Assembly: GCA_018398815.1 (NCBI GenBank)
Contig: CM031604.1
Coordinates: forward strand, 54,675,489 to 54,739,488
DNA: 64,000 nucleotides
DNA from: Conus ventricosus
Taxonomy: Eukaryota > Mollusca > Gastropoda > Neogastropoda > Conidae
Direction of reading: 5' to 3'
This document shows positions 36,541 through 47,125 of the stretch, piece after piece. The position numbers were made by a program, and so were the translations under genes. Position 1 is the first letter of the stretch, and each line of letters opens with the position of its first letter. Under the pieces are notes generated by a model. The model was not told where the DNA came from. It worked only from the letters and a program-made list of their open reading frames with translations, and searched no databases.

Positions 36541-36718
36541 TCATTGTTAGACTCTGAACCCAAGTGAGGGAGAGAGAACGAGAGGGATTGATTGGCCGAT
36601 TACTTAATGAATTTAGATATTTATGATATTGATGGATTGCTTGATTGGTTTTGTGGTTACTCAGGTGAACTGGTATCTAGTCAATAGATTTATTGATCTT
36701 TGTCTTGATCATTTGCAG

Positions 36719-36784
36719 AATTCCATAGTTCACCGAGACCTCAAACTGGAAAACATCATTTTAGACAGCGAATGCAATGTAAAG
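36719..36784 (+). CDS. NUAK-family kinase, catalytic-loop exon (HRDLKLEN)
   Basis: This 66-nt, phase 0-0 exon sits between acceptor atttgcag and donor gtgagt. It encodes 22 residues, NSIVHRDLKLENIILDSECN followed by VK. HRDLKLEN is the kinase catalytic loop, with catalytic Asp, Lys and metal-binding Asn all present. The exon limits coincide with the natural block break before IADFG in NUAK1. The preceding intron (22580-36718) is 14.1 kb and is filled by nested retrotransposons. No frame damage is visible. The sequence is much closer to NUAK than to other AMPK relatives because the following exons carry NUAK-specific text. Confidence 0.95.
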
Positions 36785-37109
36785 GTGAGTATCCACTGCA
36801 TTATTGTTCTTAGGCACATAGTTCATGGGATAGTGATTACAGTTACTTATTCAGTTACCGGTATATACCACAGAAGCTGTTGACCATTGGTCATTATCAA
36901 TCAAAAATTATTTCGTTGGTGTTGAGTGAAGAGTTTGAGGTATAAAGTAATAGAAGCATAGATATTGTAAAAGATGGGATTTTAAAAAAATCTGTTTTGA
37001 ATACATATTTTTTCCTGTCAGTTCATACACTTGATTTAACTAGTTGGAAGAATGTTGAATGATAACAGTTGCAATGTAACTGATTTAGATTTTCTTTCTT
37101 TCTTTGCAG

Positions 37110-37229
37110 ATTGCCGATTTTGGCCTGGCCAACTACTTCAGCTATGACCAGACCCTCAGCACATTCTGCGGCAGCCCACTGTATGCCTCTCCGGAAATTG
37201 TCAATGGCAGACCATATCATGGGCCTGAG
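37110..37229 (+). CDS. NUAK-family kinase, DFG and activation-loop exon
   Basis: This 120-nt exon is phase 0-0, with acceptor tctttgcag and donor gtaagt. It encodes 40 residues: [20 protein letters not shown], then [23 protein letters not shown] binds magnesium. The Thr in [13 protein letters not shown] is the position phosphorylated by LKB1 in NUAK and other AMPK-related kinases, and APE/SPE closes the activation segment. [12 protein letters not shown] is characteristic of NUAK1/2 and separates it from MARK, SIK, BRSK and SNRK kinases. It is only 325 nt downstream of the previous exon. The frame is intact. Confidence 0.97.
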
Positions 37230-38949
37230 GTAAGTATACTGTGACAGTTACCCTCTCTCCCTCAGTGCTTCATCTTTACAGGAAGACGGGATGATGGGAC
37301 AATGAAGGGGTGTGTGGGGGGATGAGAGGAGTTGAGATGTAGATAGATATGTGGGGAAGGTTAGGGTGGGGAGGGAGCAGTGTTGGGCAAAAGAATGGGG
37401 TAAAATGATCTGGCATAGTTGCCTCTTCACAGCTCCCTCCCATTTCATCATTCTGATTTTCAGTAAAATTTTTCATGACTTTAAGGTAATAAGATCTGTA
37501 GAGCTTCAGATTGTAGGTGTACCTGGACCATTAGTACCAAATTTGTTTAAATGACACATAGTACTTTGGCCAGACAGCCTGTTTGGAGCATATCAATCGG
37601 CTGATCTCACTTCCAGGGTTTTATACAATTGGAGGTTATGGCCACAGAATGAGAAACATTTGAGTAGAGATACTTTTCATCATTTGTGTTGGTGCACCAG
37701 CACCATTAGAATAAAGATGGTTGAAATGGCACACGCTACTTTTTGTCCCGATGTCAATTGGAGAAAGTCAGTTAATGTCACTTCCAGGGTTTAATACAAT
37801 TAAATGTTACAGCTACAAAATGAGAAACAATTTGTGAGATGCATTACATTTTTTTTTTCAGTTGGCAGTTCCAATGGTCACAATCTTTATTGACTGTACA
37901 TGTCAATAAAGGTAGTCAGAATTACGCTAACATGCCTCTGAAGATAGCAGAATTGATTCAAACTGAATAAGCTATTTCAGTCAACATCAAAAAGCCAGTT
38001 AATGAGCATTTTCAGTCACATTTAGTTGTTTCAGTCAAGTATGCTGTGATTGGTAAAGGTCCATAATTTTCAGAGCTGACCTCACCTTTCCACCAGCATT
38101 GTGTCGTTTGACCCATAATACATCAGAGCTATCTGAAACTTAGCATTTAATGTCATTTAGATTGATTTCATAAAGTGTTTTTGCAAATGTTTCAGGCAGG
38201 AGAAAAGAGAATTCAGTGGTCCCCTGAAGTATCTATAATGTAACTAGTTTGCTTCCTACCTGTCTGCCTGTGATGAGTGTGTATCTATCTGTGTCTGTCT
38301 ACCTACCTACAAACTTAGTTACCTATCAACCTGCCTGCCTGCCATGTCTATTTTGTGTGTGTGTGCATGTGTGTGTGTGTGCGCGCGCGTGTGTGTGTGT
38401 GTGTATAGAGTACAGTTCAGGTTACCATTTATTTATTCTCATAAACTTGTCCTTTTGTCTGAAGATACAAAATTAGATGAAAATGTTTGTCCCCGTCAAC
38501 CAAGCGCACACATTATTGTCATAGTCGTTCTTCCACTTTCCCGTCTCTCCCCCTATCATTGTTGGTTCCAGTAGCTATGATATATCCATGTTCTCATCCT
38601 ACTTTCCACCCTGCCTCTGACTTGAACAGCAGATTTAAAGCCAGGAGACACCATGCTGCTAGGTAGATAGGACCGCACCTGTGGTGAAACATGTGGTCAG
38701 TGACACGTATTTGAATAAACAGATACCAGCCTACTGTGAGAAATGCCATCTTTTTCTCTTTCTTCTTCATTGCCTGCAGTGTCTGCTGACAGATAAAAGA
38801 AATCGGGAGAACAAAATGTTTGTGCAGGTGGGGATGCTGGGATGAGGAGGGGGACCCGAAAAGGGAAAATATCGGTGAAGATTTAGGGGCATTTTTTTTT
38901 CTTATCTTTTTTTTTCCCTGGTCAATAGACTTGGATCTAGCCACACAAC
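37230..38949. other. NUAK intron, 5' part: diverged 175-bp tandem duplication and GT repeat
   Basis: A segment around 37519-37660 is repeated in diverged form at about 37693-37840 (shared accattag and cacttccaggg...tacaat and aatgagaaaca, offset about 175 bp). (GT)n/(GC)n at 38355-38405. No exon. Confidence 0.65.
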
Positions 38950-39185
38950 TAAGCTAGTCACAAAAAGTTAAGGGCCAGACAGAAAAACTCTCACCAAAAT
39001 AAAACGACATAACCACAGGAAAACAGCTTATACCGTATTTTATTTCATGTCTTTAGCTTTCACGTCAATGCCATTGCAATTGTGTCAATTCAATTTTTCT
39101 GGACAAAATCAAGGATCAAACATCATAACCCCTCTTTTTGAAAATCACAAAATTGACAATTCACAAGAAAGTTTATTGAAAAGCT

Positions 39186-40436
39186 TCAGTAGTGCGTATG
39201 TCCGCCATTTGCACCCACACATTCCACGCATCTAGGCCTCATGGACTGGATCAGAGTCACAAGGGTCTGTTGAGGCATGGCGTTCCACTCCTGCAGCAGA
39301 AATTGGAACAGTTGGTGGAGGTCAACAGGAGGAGGGTGGTTGTCGTGGACGCGGCGTTCCAGATGGTCCCAAAAGTTCTCAATAGGGTTCAAATCAGGCG
39401 AACGCGATGGCCAGTCCATTCGTGGAACCTGCTGCTGCCTCAGGTAGTCGTTCACCACATGGGCGCGGTGTGGAGTGGCGTTGTCGTCCATGAGGGTGGC
39501 ACCGGGTCCCATGGCTTGCAGAGTGGGGATAATCAACGGCCTCACGATTTCATCTCTGTACCTTACGCCAGTAAGTCTGCCTGGCACAAGGTGAAGGAGT
39601 GTCCTGCCATGAAGGTGGATGCCTCCCCATACCATCAGGGAGCCGCCTCCATAGCGATCGTGCTCACGAACACAGCCATCAGCAAGCCTCTCCCCTGGAC
39701 GACGCCAGATGCGTACCTGGCCATCATTTCGGGACAGGGAGAATCTTGACTCATCGGTGAAGAGGATGGTGCTCCATTGCTGCCTCGTCCATCGCTGATG
39801 ACGTCGACACCACCTCCTTCTGGCCTGTCGATGGTGCTGTGTTAGTGGGAGACGGACGGCGGGCCTTCTTGACCGGAGGTTGAAACTGTGAAGGCGACCT
39901 CGGACGGTCTGGCGACTTACGTTGATGCAGGTCGTTCTTCTCAGCTCCTGTCTCAGAGTGGTTGCATTGATGGTTCTGCTGCGACTGCTGTCAGCATCAA
40001 GTAGCGATCGTCTTGCCTGTTGGTGATTCTTGGCCGCCCTGAGCGTGGTCGTTCCTCGGCTCTTCCAGTGTCTTGGTATCGCTGGTGAAGGCGTTGAATG
40101 ACTGAATGGCTCACTCCCAGACGTCTTGCCACCTCTCTTCCAGAAATGCTATCTTGGAGCCATCCCAGAGCCCGGTGTCGTATATATAACTGTCGCCGTG
40201 GAATTGTATCGCAGCAATAGCATTTCACGTGAAATATTGTTGCAGCGACAATAATTGCTGGAAAAAAATGTCGCGCGACAACTTTTCACGAAAAATGTCC
40301 CATAGAATATTGTAGCTGTCCATAAAATGCAGTATTTCCCGGGAAATACTGTCGCTGCGACACGATTTTATGAGCGACAGTATTATATACGACACCGGCC
40401 GCGATCTAGTGTTGACAGTTTTCGTCTTGGAGGCAT
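39186..40436 (-). pseudogene. Tc1 transposase (DD34E), interrupted by a MITE and one frameshift
   Basis: The original start is the ATG at 40434-40436 (MPPRRKLSTLDRGR). The MITE follows, and after it the protein resumes ALGWLQDSISGREVARRLGV with an HTH pair and GRPRI. The catalytic domain has FTDESRF (first Asp, about 39753), LMDDNATPHRA (second Asp, about 39484) and PDLNPIENFWD (Glu, about 39378). Exactly 34 residues separate the second Asp from the Glu, as in Tc1. A single 1-nt loss near 39990 (after LTAV) shifts the frame; the rest is open to the stop at 39186. Without the insertion and with one base restored the length is 342 aa, the normal size. It is likely a young copy. Confidence 0.93.
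40172..40398. mobile_element. 219-bp palindromic MITE inserted in the Tc1 transposase, CCGG target duplication
   Basis: The element spans 40176-40394 and is flanked by CCGG (40172-40175 and 40395-40398). Ends: left TGTCGTATATATAACTGTCG; the reverse complement of the right is TGTCGTATATAATACTGTCG; both continue with C (19 of 21 match). Inside are further self-complementary blocks: CAGTATTTCCCGGGAAATAC-TG (22-bp perfect palindrome) and CATTTCACGTGAAAT, and repeated GTCGC/GCGAC. Removing the MITE plus one CCGG restores the codons for DRGRALGW, which proves the insertion and its duplication. The superfamily is unassigned. Confidence 0.9.
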
Positions 40437-40805
40437 GGTTATTGCAGCCCCGATTACCGGTCATTTTATGCCCACCACAGGCAAATTGTCATTGAAAAGT
40501 GTTCAACATAGGCAGGCCTTGCACGTGCACTGTGCCGATTTCTCAATTCAAAACTGCTGTGTAATCTGCGCCTGGCCAAACTTAATGCATTATTCACGGA
40601 TTTTTTGGTGTTTTGGCCGAGCGCATATTCTCGACCCAAAAAATGCGTCGTCTGAAAGATTATTTCGGTCATACAGTGTGGTGTGTGAGCTGTCGGAATA
40701 GCTCAGAATGAAACACGCTGCGCTTTGTTTTACGAGCATTCAGACCCATTACTTAGAGTACCCCAAAATCTAAGGCGGCCCTTAACTTTTTGTGACTAGC
40801 TTATT

Positions 40806-40900
40806 TGACCCATGTGGTGGGCGCAACAGCCAAGTGACCAGCGCTTTGAACTGTCACCAGGGTTCAGACCCTGTCATGGTGGGTTAGCACTGGAGATCAG
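40806..40900 (+). mobile_element. tRNA-like SINE head, tentative
   Basis: GGGCGCAACAGCCAAGTGAC (A-box region) and CCAGGGTTCAGACCCTGTC (B box GGTTCAGACC) lie about 35 bases apart, immediately after the Tc1 right end. The acceptor stem does not close. The body downstream is unassigned. Confidence 0.45.
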
Positions 40901-41047
40901 GAAGTTGGAAGAAATGTATGTTGTCTTGTTTCGACATACCAGTTTTGGACAGGTAGAGATAAGCAAGTAGGCGACAGTGATCCATGTCAGTGTAGGAATG
41001 TGTTTATCCGGGAAACCCTGGTATGGATTTTGTCCCAAATTTGATTT

Positions 41048-41075
41048 CCCCCCCCCCCCCCCCCCCCCCCCCCCC
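41048..41075. repeat. Poly(C) run, 28 bases
   Basis: Uninterrupted C in the NUAK intron (sense strand). Confidence 0.95.
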
Positions 41076-41520
41076 GATATGAAAATGGATGTTGAAATAC
41101 TGAACCACCAAACGGATGTTGAAATACTGAAGATAGATAAAAGATAGGGAGAAAGAAAAAGTGATGTAGGTGAACAAGTCTTCAGTCAGTATGGAAATGA
41201 ACCAGTGATTTGAAAAGGAGAGGATCAGGAGGAGGGGGGAGGAGAGAGAGGACAAAAAAAAAGAGGACGTTAGAGTGTAAATATTGAATCCCTCGTGGAC
41301 AGCATACAGGAACTGCAGAGTTCTGGGTTGTGAACTGAACATGGCCGTATGGAGCTGACATTCATTTCCTGGGTAAAGCTTCTGAGTAGACTTGGCTGGT
41401 TGCAGCAATGGCTGTCCATGTGTGGTATCAACGGACACCACCTACACATTAAGATGATGCTACGGATTTCCATTTCGGTCTGAGACTACATGACAGGGCT
41501 GTACTCTACGCTCCCTTTCT

Positions 41521-41790
41521 TAATATATCCCGGCGTCAACCAGGCCCGAGAGATACAGGCACCTGCAGTGTTGGTCAGGAAATTTGAGCAGCACTCTCAG
41601 AAACACATCCATTAAGTGGTTGAAACTCGACTGTGTGGTCCCAGTCTTCCCAATTGTCCGCAGCAAACTCAACTCTGGGTAGGAGCCGGTCGGGGCAGAG
41701 AAACCCACGTGACTCTGATGGGATTCGAACCCACGCCCTCCCAGCCGGGAGTCCGCGATGTTAACCACTTCACCACGGCAGCTGGTGAAA
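41521..41790 (-). mobile_element. tRNA-derived SINE, family 1
   Basis: On the minus strand the element opens with TGCCGTGGTGAAGTGGTTAA (A box) and then GGGCGTGGGTTCGAATCCCA (B box). A body follows that ends ACACTGCAGGTGCCTGTATC and then TCTCGGGCCTGGTTGAC...GGGATATATTAAG. The head is well preserved, and the body matches the copy at 44372-44630. It lies antisense in the NUAK intron. Confidence 0.85.
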
Positions 41791-42571
41791 TTGAACATAT
41801 ATTGTCTGTGTGTACATCTGTGCACAGTGCATGCTCACATGTGTGTGCGCGCGCGCACATGCTCTTACATGCTTGGTTTTGCCTGCACATGCCATCACCC
41901 TAGTATATGTATATATCTTTGTGACGGAGAGCAAAAGAGAAAGAGAGAGACTGAGATACAGGCAAACAGAACCACATGGTCAGGTATTTAGTGAGGTATA
42001 CAGCATAGCTTTGTGTCCGGATCCATGTTCTACATGTAGTCAGCTTCCAACAGGGGTCTGACTCATTCCCTTCGACTAATGAGTTATGTCTTACATGACC
42101 CTCTCCCTGCTGGAACATGTTCATCCTGTGTCCCTGTACTGCCCCAAATCCAGACAGAAAAACAGAGAAATGATTAACAGTCTCTAATTTCTCATGTTGT
42201 AAGGTTCATTTGGAAAATATGGGGCCTTGTCTGCTATACATTGATTTATTGTGATCTTTTGATGGCCAGAGCTATTGTGTTTTAGAGTTGTCGCTGTTGT
42301 TTTGTTTTAAAGATTGACAGAGTTGCCTTTAACATAAAACCAAAGATAAACATGAAACCCAAAGCATACCAAAAAATCCTTTCGAGTTTTCTAAGAATCA
42401 CTTTCAGTGTTTGTCTCATTGTTTCTGTCTTAGTCTCTTCTTTCTTTCTGTGTCTGTCCTTCCCTTTGTCTCTGTCTCTGTCTCTCACTCACACACACAC
42501 ACACACACACACAAAGTAGTCGGGAACTCCAGTAGAATGTTAGCATGCATAGGATGCTGTGGACTTTGAAT

Positions 42572-42604
<33 letters not shown>

Positions 42605-44187
42605 GCATATATGCTGAGAGTGTGAGGGACTTGGAATTCATAAAATTTATGCACACATGCACACACACACAGGCTCTGAAAAACAAACAAACCAGGACCT
42701 TACTCAGGCAAGCCTTAGTACACCCAAACAAACAATTAAGCAGACACAGAGAAGTAAGGTTGTCAAGTCAAAAAAGATTAGCCAGATGAAAAAGTCTGTA
42801 GCGGTAGCCAGATAGGGCTAACAGGAGATACTGGCAATCTTCTTTGGGCTAACTCTTGTATGACAGAGGAAAGCAGTGAATGGGGTGACTGGAGTTCACG
42901 TGGGGACACCCTGTTCTTATCATTCCTCCTTTGCCAAGCAGCCATCAATCTTTCTGTGCTTACATTTTGCCTGTGGGCCTCGTCTGCCAGGCTCGTTATT
43001 TGACACAGCTTCTGTCAAGGGGAGTAATGAGATGGCAGATCAAGATAAAGAAAAATGTATGTATACATGCATGTTATTGTCAACTGCGGCCGAAATTTTC
43101 AGTTTACTTGTACTGGTCTGTTTAACACACACCAACAACAACACACATGTATATGTATATATGCACTTGACAGTCTGTACCCCCTGAGGAAGGCAAATAA
43201 AGCTGAAAATTCAGGATATTTTAATCTTGTTTGGATTTTTATCTACTTTGACTTTATATATATATATATATAAAGTTAAAAGGAATCTTAAAACTATCTA
43301 CAAATTTGTTTCAAGCTTGTTGCGCTGTCATCAGGATGTTGCTCATGTTGCTCCCCAAGGGGTTGAGCACTTATATATTATCAGCATTTGATAATATTGC
43401 ATGAGATATATGCGACATGCATACATTTCTGATACACAAAATTCATATCGCCCTCCTGCTGCCCTCCACTCCACCATCCCTCATCCCATTTTCCTCATCC
43501 CTACTTTTTAACATTGTCTGTCCTGGCCCTTTCCCTGCATATGCGCATTTGACCCAAGGCCATTTCATGTCAAATCAACATGGAATTTTGGTTGTGCTGA
43601 TATACGTAAATGTCGAAAACAGTCTAAAACAAATCAAAATTGTTGAAATAGCAAGGGTTTTTGTTTGTTTGTTTTTATCAACATCTTTTCGATGGCGCTC
43701 TCACATAGCAGAAGTGAAGTGGTGAATTGTGTGTGTGTGTGTGCATATGTTTGTGTGTATGTTTTAATGGTGTGGGTGAGATGGGGATGGGGGAGGTTGG
43801 GGTGGGATTGAGGAGTACACACACCTGCATGTACATGACTTCTTCAAACTTGTTTTTGGACTTTGAAAAGGCTGCATTAAAAGCATACTTCTATGTCTTT
43901 CTGCGTTTTACTCTAAGCTTACCGAGATCAGCATAAAGATAGAGCTCAATATAAAAGAGATATTTGTTACTTATGTTTTTGTTGTTCTTAGCATAAACTG
44001 TTTTTATTATTATTATTGTTACAGTGCCCCCACCTTTTTAGTTTTCAAATAAATCCTTAATAATTTTCATGACAGCGAGAACGTTCACCTGCACAGGTTT
44101 TTGTCCATCACTTACTGTTTTTCTATTTTCAGTTCATTGTTTTATTGTCGGTATCATTTTTCATCATGTATGTGTTGTGCTTTTCAG
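41791..44187. other. NUAK intron, 3' part: CA/GT microsatellites, no exon seen
   Basis: GC/CA alternation 41840-41862, (CA)n 42489-42513 and 42573-42602, (TA)n 43256-43272, (GT)n 43728-43762. No coding exon between 37229 and 44188 fits the kinase, which is continuous across this intron. Confidence 0.6.
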
Positions 44188-44320
44188 GTGGATGTATGGA
44201 GCTTGGGAGTGGTGCTGTACACTCTGGCCTATGGAGCCATGCCCTTTGAGAGCTCCAACGTGAAGGTTCTTCGGCAGCAGATCAGCGATGGCCTTTATGC
44301 AGAACCCTCCCAGCCCTGTG
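44188..44320 (+). CDS. NUAK-family kinase, C-lobe exon (VDVWSLGVVLYTL)
   Basis: This 133-nt exon begins with GTG directly after ttttcag, starts in phase 0 and ends in phase 1 at donor gtcagt. It encodes VDVWSLGVVLYTLAYGAMPF and then ESSNVKVLRQQISDGLYAEPSQPC. DVWSLG is kinase subdomain IX, with the invariant Asp; YGxMPF and LxRQI..G.Y.EP.QP match NUAK1. The single leftover G joins GA of the next exon to give Gly. The preceding 7-kb intron carries a Tc1 transposon. The frame is intact. Confidence 0.96.
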
Positions 44321-44371
44321 GTCAGTTCACACATTTACTGTATTGTCTTGTAAAACTTTATTGTCCTATCA

Positions 44372-44630
44372 GCTGCCATTTTAAAGTGGTTAGCTTCATG
44401 GATTCCCGACTGAGAGGTCATGGATTATGATTTCCATAAGAGCTATGAATTTATTTGTGGGATTTGTTTTGCCCCTATGAGCTATCTAGAGCTGAGCTTG
44501 CTATAAGCTCAGCTGGGAAGATTGGAACAACACAGTTCTCCGAAAGATGTGCTCCGAGTCCCTTACCAACACTGCAGGTGTCTGTATCTCTCAGGTCTGG
44601 TTGATGCAGGGATATGTTATGAAGGAAGGT
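44372..44630 (+). mobile_element. tRNA-derived SINE, family 1 (diverged copy)
   Basis: The head AAAGTGGTTAGCTTCATGGA ... GGTCATGGATTATGATTTCC is a decayed A box/B box pair. The body CTGGGAAGATTGGAACAACA and ACACTGCAGGTGTCTGTATC with GGTCTGGTTGATGCAGGGAT aligns with the element at 41521-41790 in the opposite orientation. It starts only about 50 bases after the NUAK donor at 44321. Confidence 0.8.
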
Positions 44631-45437
44631 CAAGTTACAGCCTTTTCATGCAGTCTCGGACCAGAACAGAATGCCATTACATCTACTTTTTTATCATCAT
44701 CATCAGTCCGCATAAAATGTCTCAAATTTTGTGGCTTTTCTTGCCCTTCTCTCATTGATGACTTCCATTTCAGTTACCTCTTTCGGAAAGTTCATGAGAA
44801 TGTACGTGGTGGTTTCCTCTGGAGGGGGCTGCTAACGCTGGTTCGTGACTAAGCAGTTATTGTCGCCACTGTGAGGCATAGTAGGTGGTGTCGTGCATGT
44901 GTTGGATTTGAGCAGGCAACGCTCAACACCGTCAAAGTGATTCAGCAACAGTTTGGTGTCTCGTCTGGTGGGTTGTGTCACGAGTCCGAACGTTGACTGC
45001 TCCCTGTTGATTGCCTGTGCTGTCAGTGTGACAAGCCAGGGTGTGAATGTGGGGTTAACGAAGTGGCACGGAAGATGAGACAGAACAAAAAGAGTCGAAC
45101 AAAACAAAACTTTACTATCCTCACAGCTGACTGGGGAAATTTTGTCTGATGTTCCCAAGGGAACACAGGTCATCATAGTGTGGTGCTTTATAAATGCCCA
45201 ACCTTCTGGAATTGGCCGACTTTGAACAATCTTCCATGAAGTTCCGAATTTTGTGAAAATGAAATTTAAAATGTAAAAAAAGATTGAATTTTATGAAGAA
45301 AAATGTAGTGTGTTCTGTGTGTGTGTGTGTGTGTAAAGAAATGATAAAATAGGGTCACATCATGTTCTGCAATTGCCAGCAACCATTTTCAACTATTCTT
45401 CTTCATCCTTATTTCCATGTGTTGTTAATGGAACGAA

Positions 45438-46232
45438 GAGGGACTTTCTGGTTCTGTCGGATTCGCTGTCAGCTTTGGAGGCCATAGCTGGCCGCAACCT
45501 TCAGCATCCAGAACTTTTACATTTTCTTTGAACTTTTTAGCAAGTTGAAAGCGGATGGTTACAACATTACTCTCGCCTTGGGTTCCTGGTCATGTTGGCA
45601 TCGGAGGGAACGAGATGGTTGATCGTTTAGCCAAGAATGCCACAAAGGAGAAACTGTCCAACATATATATCCCCTACTCAGATCTGAAACCCAAAATTAA
45701 TGATTATGTGAGAGACCTCTGGCAGGAGGATTGGAATACGCAGACGGATAACAAACTTTCAGATCCGTCCAAACCTTAAGGAGTTTCCTCCCATCTACGT
45801 CTGGTGGTCGTAAAGAGGAAACGGTTCTGTGCCGGCTGCACACCGACCATTCGTATTTTACTCATTCCAACCTTTTAAAGAGTGAAGAAGCTCCGTGGTG
45901 CATTCCATGTCATGTGCAACTCACAATGAAACATGTTCTTTTAGAGTGATGGGACTTGCACGATGTGAGACAAACGTTTTACAGCGGAGTCCATGAAGAT
46001 CCTTGAGTTTTTGAGAGAGATTAACATTTTTCATCTGATTTAAGATTTTACGGAAGAAAGATTTTTAACGAAGTTTCTGGTACGTTTCTAGACGATGTCA
46101 TTTAAAGAGATGTGAAAGGTTTCTTTTTTTTTTTTTTTTTTTTTCTTGAATGACTTGAGTTGATCTTAACGTGATGACAGCCCTGATGTGTCCCTTTGCG
46201 GTCGGCTGGGCTATAAGCAACATTATCTTATC
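45438..46232 (+). mobile_element. 5'-truncated LINE-B copy (RNase H end and 3' UTR)
   Basis: Begins in RNase H text GGGACTTTCTGGTTCTGTCG (as at 30915). It encodes SDSLSAL.AIAGRNLQHPEL, then WVPGHVGIGGNEMVDRLAKN and IYIPYSDLKPKINDYVRDLW. It ends with ggctataagcaacattatct. The RNase H Asp/His context is intact for about 75 codons, then frameshifts. Relative to the copy at 47.7 kb, 33 bases are missing between two GATCCT repeats near 45998, a microhomology deletion. ORF stop at 46041; T20 run in the 3' UTR (about 46127-46144). Confidence 0.9.
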
Positions 46233-46620
46233 TTCCTACACGGAAGAACCATTTGCCAAATTCCGTTTGTTTTGTTGGTTGTGTGCCAACACTTGAATCT
46301 CTGCACATGTTTTCTCTATCCTTTTTGCGGTGTTATCAGTCCATCATTTTTTCTGTCTTCCCTCCTGTTTGCTTCTCACAAGTGTCCTTGAGAACTGTTA
46401 CAACAAGGCCATCGGATTTTGTTACATGGCGACATCAACATAGTTTTCCTAACTGATGTTGGTAATCTTCAGATGGTTGGATGTTCACCGCAGAGTTCAA
46501 GCACTAGGACAATTAAAAGAAAAAGGCTTCTCTCTTCATCTACTGGCTCCAGATTTTTGACTTGTGAAAGTTTACACCAATGCTCGTTTTTTCCATTTTC
46601 TTTTCCGAGTATGTTGTTGA
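46233..46620. other. Unique sequence between repeats, nothing recognised
   Basis: Short open frames only; intronic. Confidence 0.5.
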
Positions 46621-46910
46621 AAATTTGGCCAGGTTCAACTCCTGTTCCCGATTACCTTTAAAGTGATTCTCCTACAAAATTTGGCCAGGTTCAACTCCTG
46701 TTCCCGTGAGTCCTTGGGCATGAACCAAATGCATATTGCACATGGAAGCCTTTCTGTGTTTATGTCATCTGACACTCGCACCTCAGGTTAGGGTGTAATG
46801 GAGAGTATGGGGAGGGGTGGGAGGAAACATGCTAGTTAGAATTTGAACTTCATATCTCATGCTTTTTGGCTTCTTAGGCAAGTGAACTGTCCACTAGGCC
46901 TTTTGTTGTT
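46620..46910 (-). mobile_element. tRNA-derived SINE, family 2
   Basis: On the minus strand the head reads GGCCTAGTGGACAGTTCACT (A box), TGCCTAAGAAGCCAAAAAGC and GAAGTTCAAATTC (B box), followed by a body ending in CAGGAGTTGAACCTGGCC. The last 31 bases of the body (aaaatttggccaggttcaac on the plus strand) are duplicated at 46620 and 46676. Diverged. Confidence 0.6.
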
Positions 46911-47125
46911 ATTGTGTGTGTGTGTGCGCGTGTGTGTGAAAAGCTGAGAAAACTTCATATCTCATGCTTTTTGGCTTCATAGGCAAGTGAACTATCCACT
47001 AGTCCTTTTATTACTTTGTGTGTGTGTGTGAAGCCGAGAGAACTTCATGTCACATTCTTTAGGCAAGTGAACTATCCACAAAGCCTTTTATTACTTATTG
47101 TGTGTATACATGTGTATTTGTGTGT
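46848..47125. repeat. Triplicated segment: SINE head plus (GT)n, about 90-100 bp unit
   Basis: The sequence acttcatatctcatgctttt ... aggcaagtgaact(g/a)tccac followed by GT repeats occurs three times, starting near 46848, 46952 and 47041. The third copy lacks part of the middle. Spread by slippage at the GT tract or unequal exchange is likely. Confidence 0.85.

Larger units (their letters stand above)
22580..36718 (+). other. NUAK-family intron, 14.1 kb
   Basis: Donor GTATGG at 22580 and acceptor atttgcag ending at 36718 bracket phase-matched exons. The intron holds a 69-bp tandem repeat, a telomere-repeat palindrome, two nested LINEs and microsatellites. Confidence 0.85.
38952..40801 (-). 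mobile_element. Tc1-family DD34E DNA transposon, complete with TIRs, carrying a nested MITE
   Basis: Perfect 25-bp terminal inverted repeats: left 38952-38976 starts AGCTAGTCACAAAAAGTTAA, and right 40777-40801 is its exact reverse complement. Each end is flanked by TA (38950-38951 and 40802-40803), the Tc1/mariner target duplication. The 1850-bp body contains a minus-strand transposase and a 219-bp insertion at 40176-40394. It lies antisense in the NUAK intron 37230-44187. Without the MITE the element is about 1.63 kb, standard for Tc1. Confidence 0.95.

Noticed and set aside
39192..39749. 185-codon plus-strand open frame
   Set aside because: It is the antisense shadow of the Tc1 transposase, whose catalytic motifs read on the minus strand.
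39953..40228. ATG at 40228 as the transposase start
   Set aside because: That ATG and the following 18 or so codons lie within the inserted MITE; the genuine N-terminus continues on the other side of the MITE to ATG 40436.
41669..41890. Possible tRNA gene from the strong A and B boxes near 41720-41785
   Set aside because: No closed acceptor stem, and the box pair is followed by a body shared with another copy at 44.4 kb, so it is a SINE head.
46188..46391. Open frame MSLCGRLGYKQHYL, also seen on the minus strand at 59.5-59.86 kb
   Set aside because: It is the LINE-B 3' UTR plus flank read by chance; the similarity between the two comes from the shared untranslated repeat.
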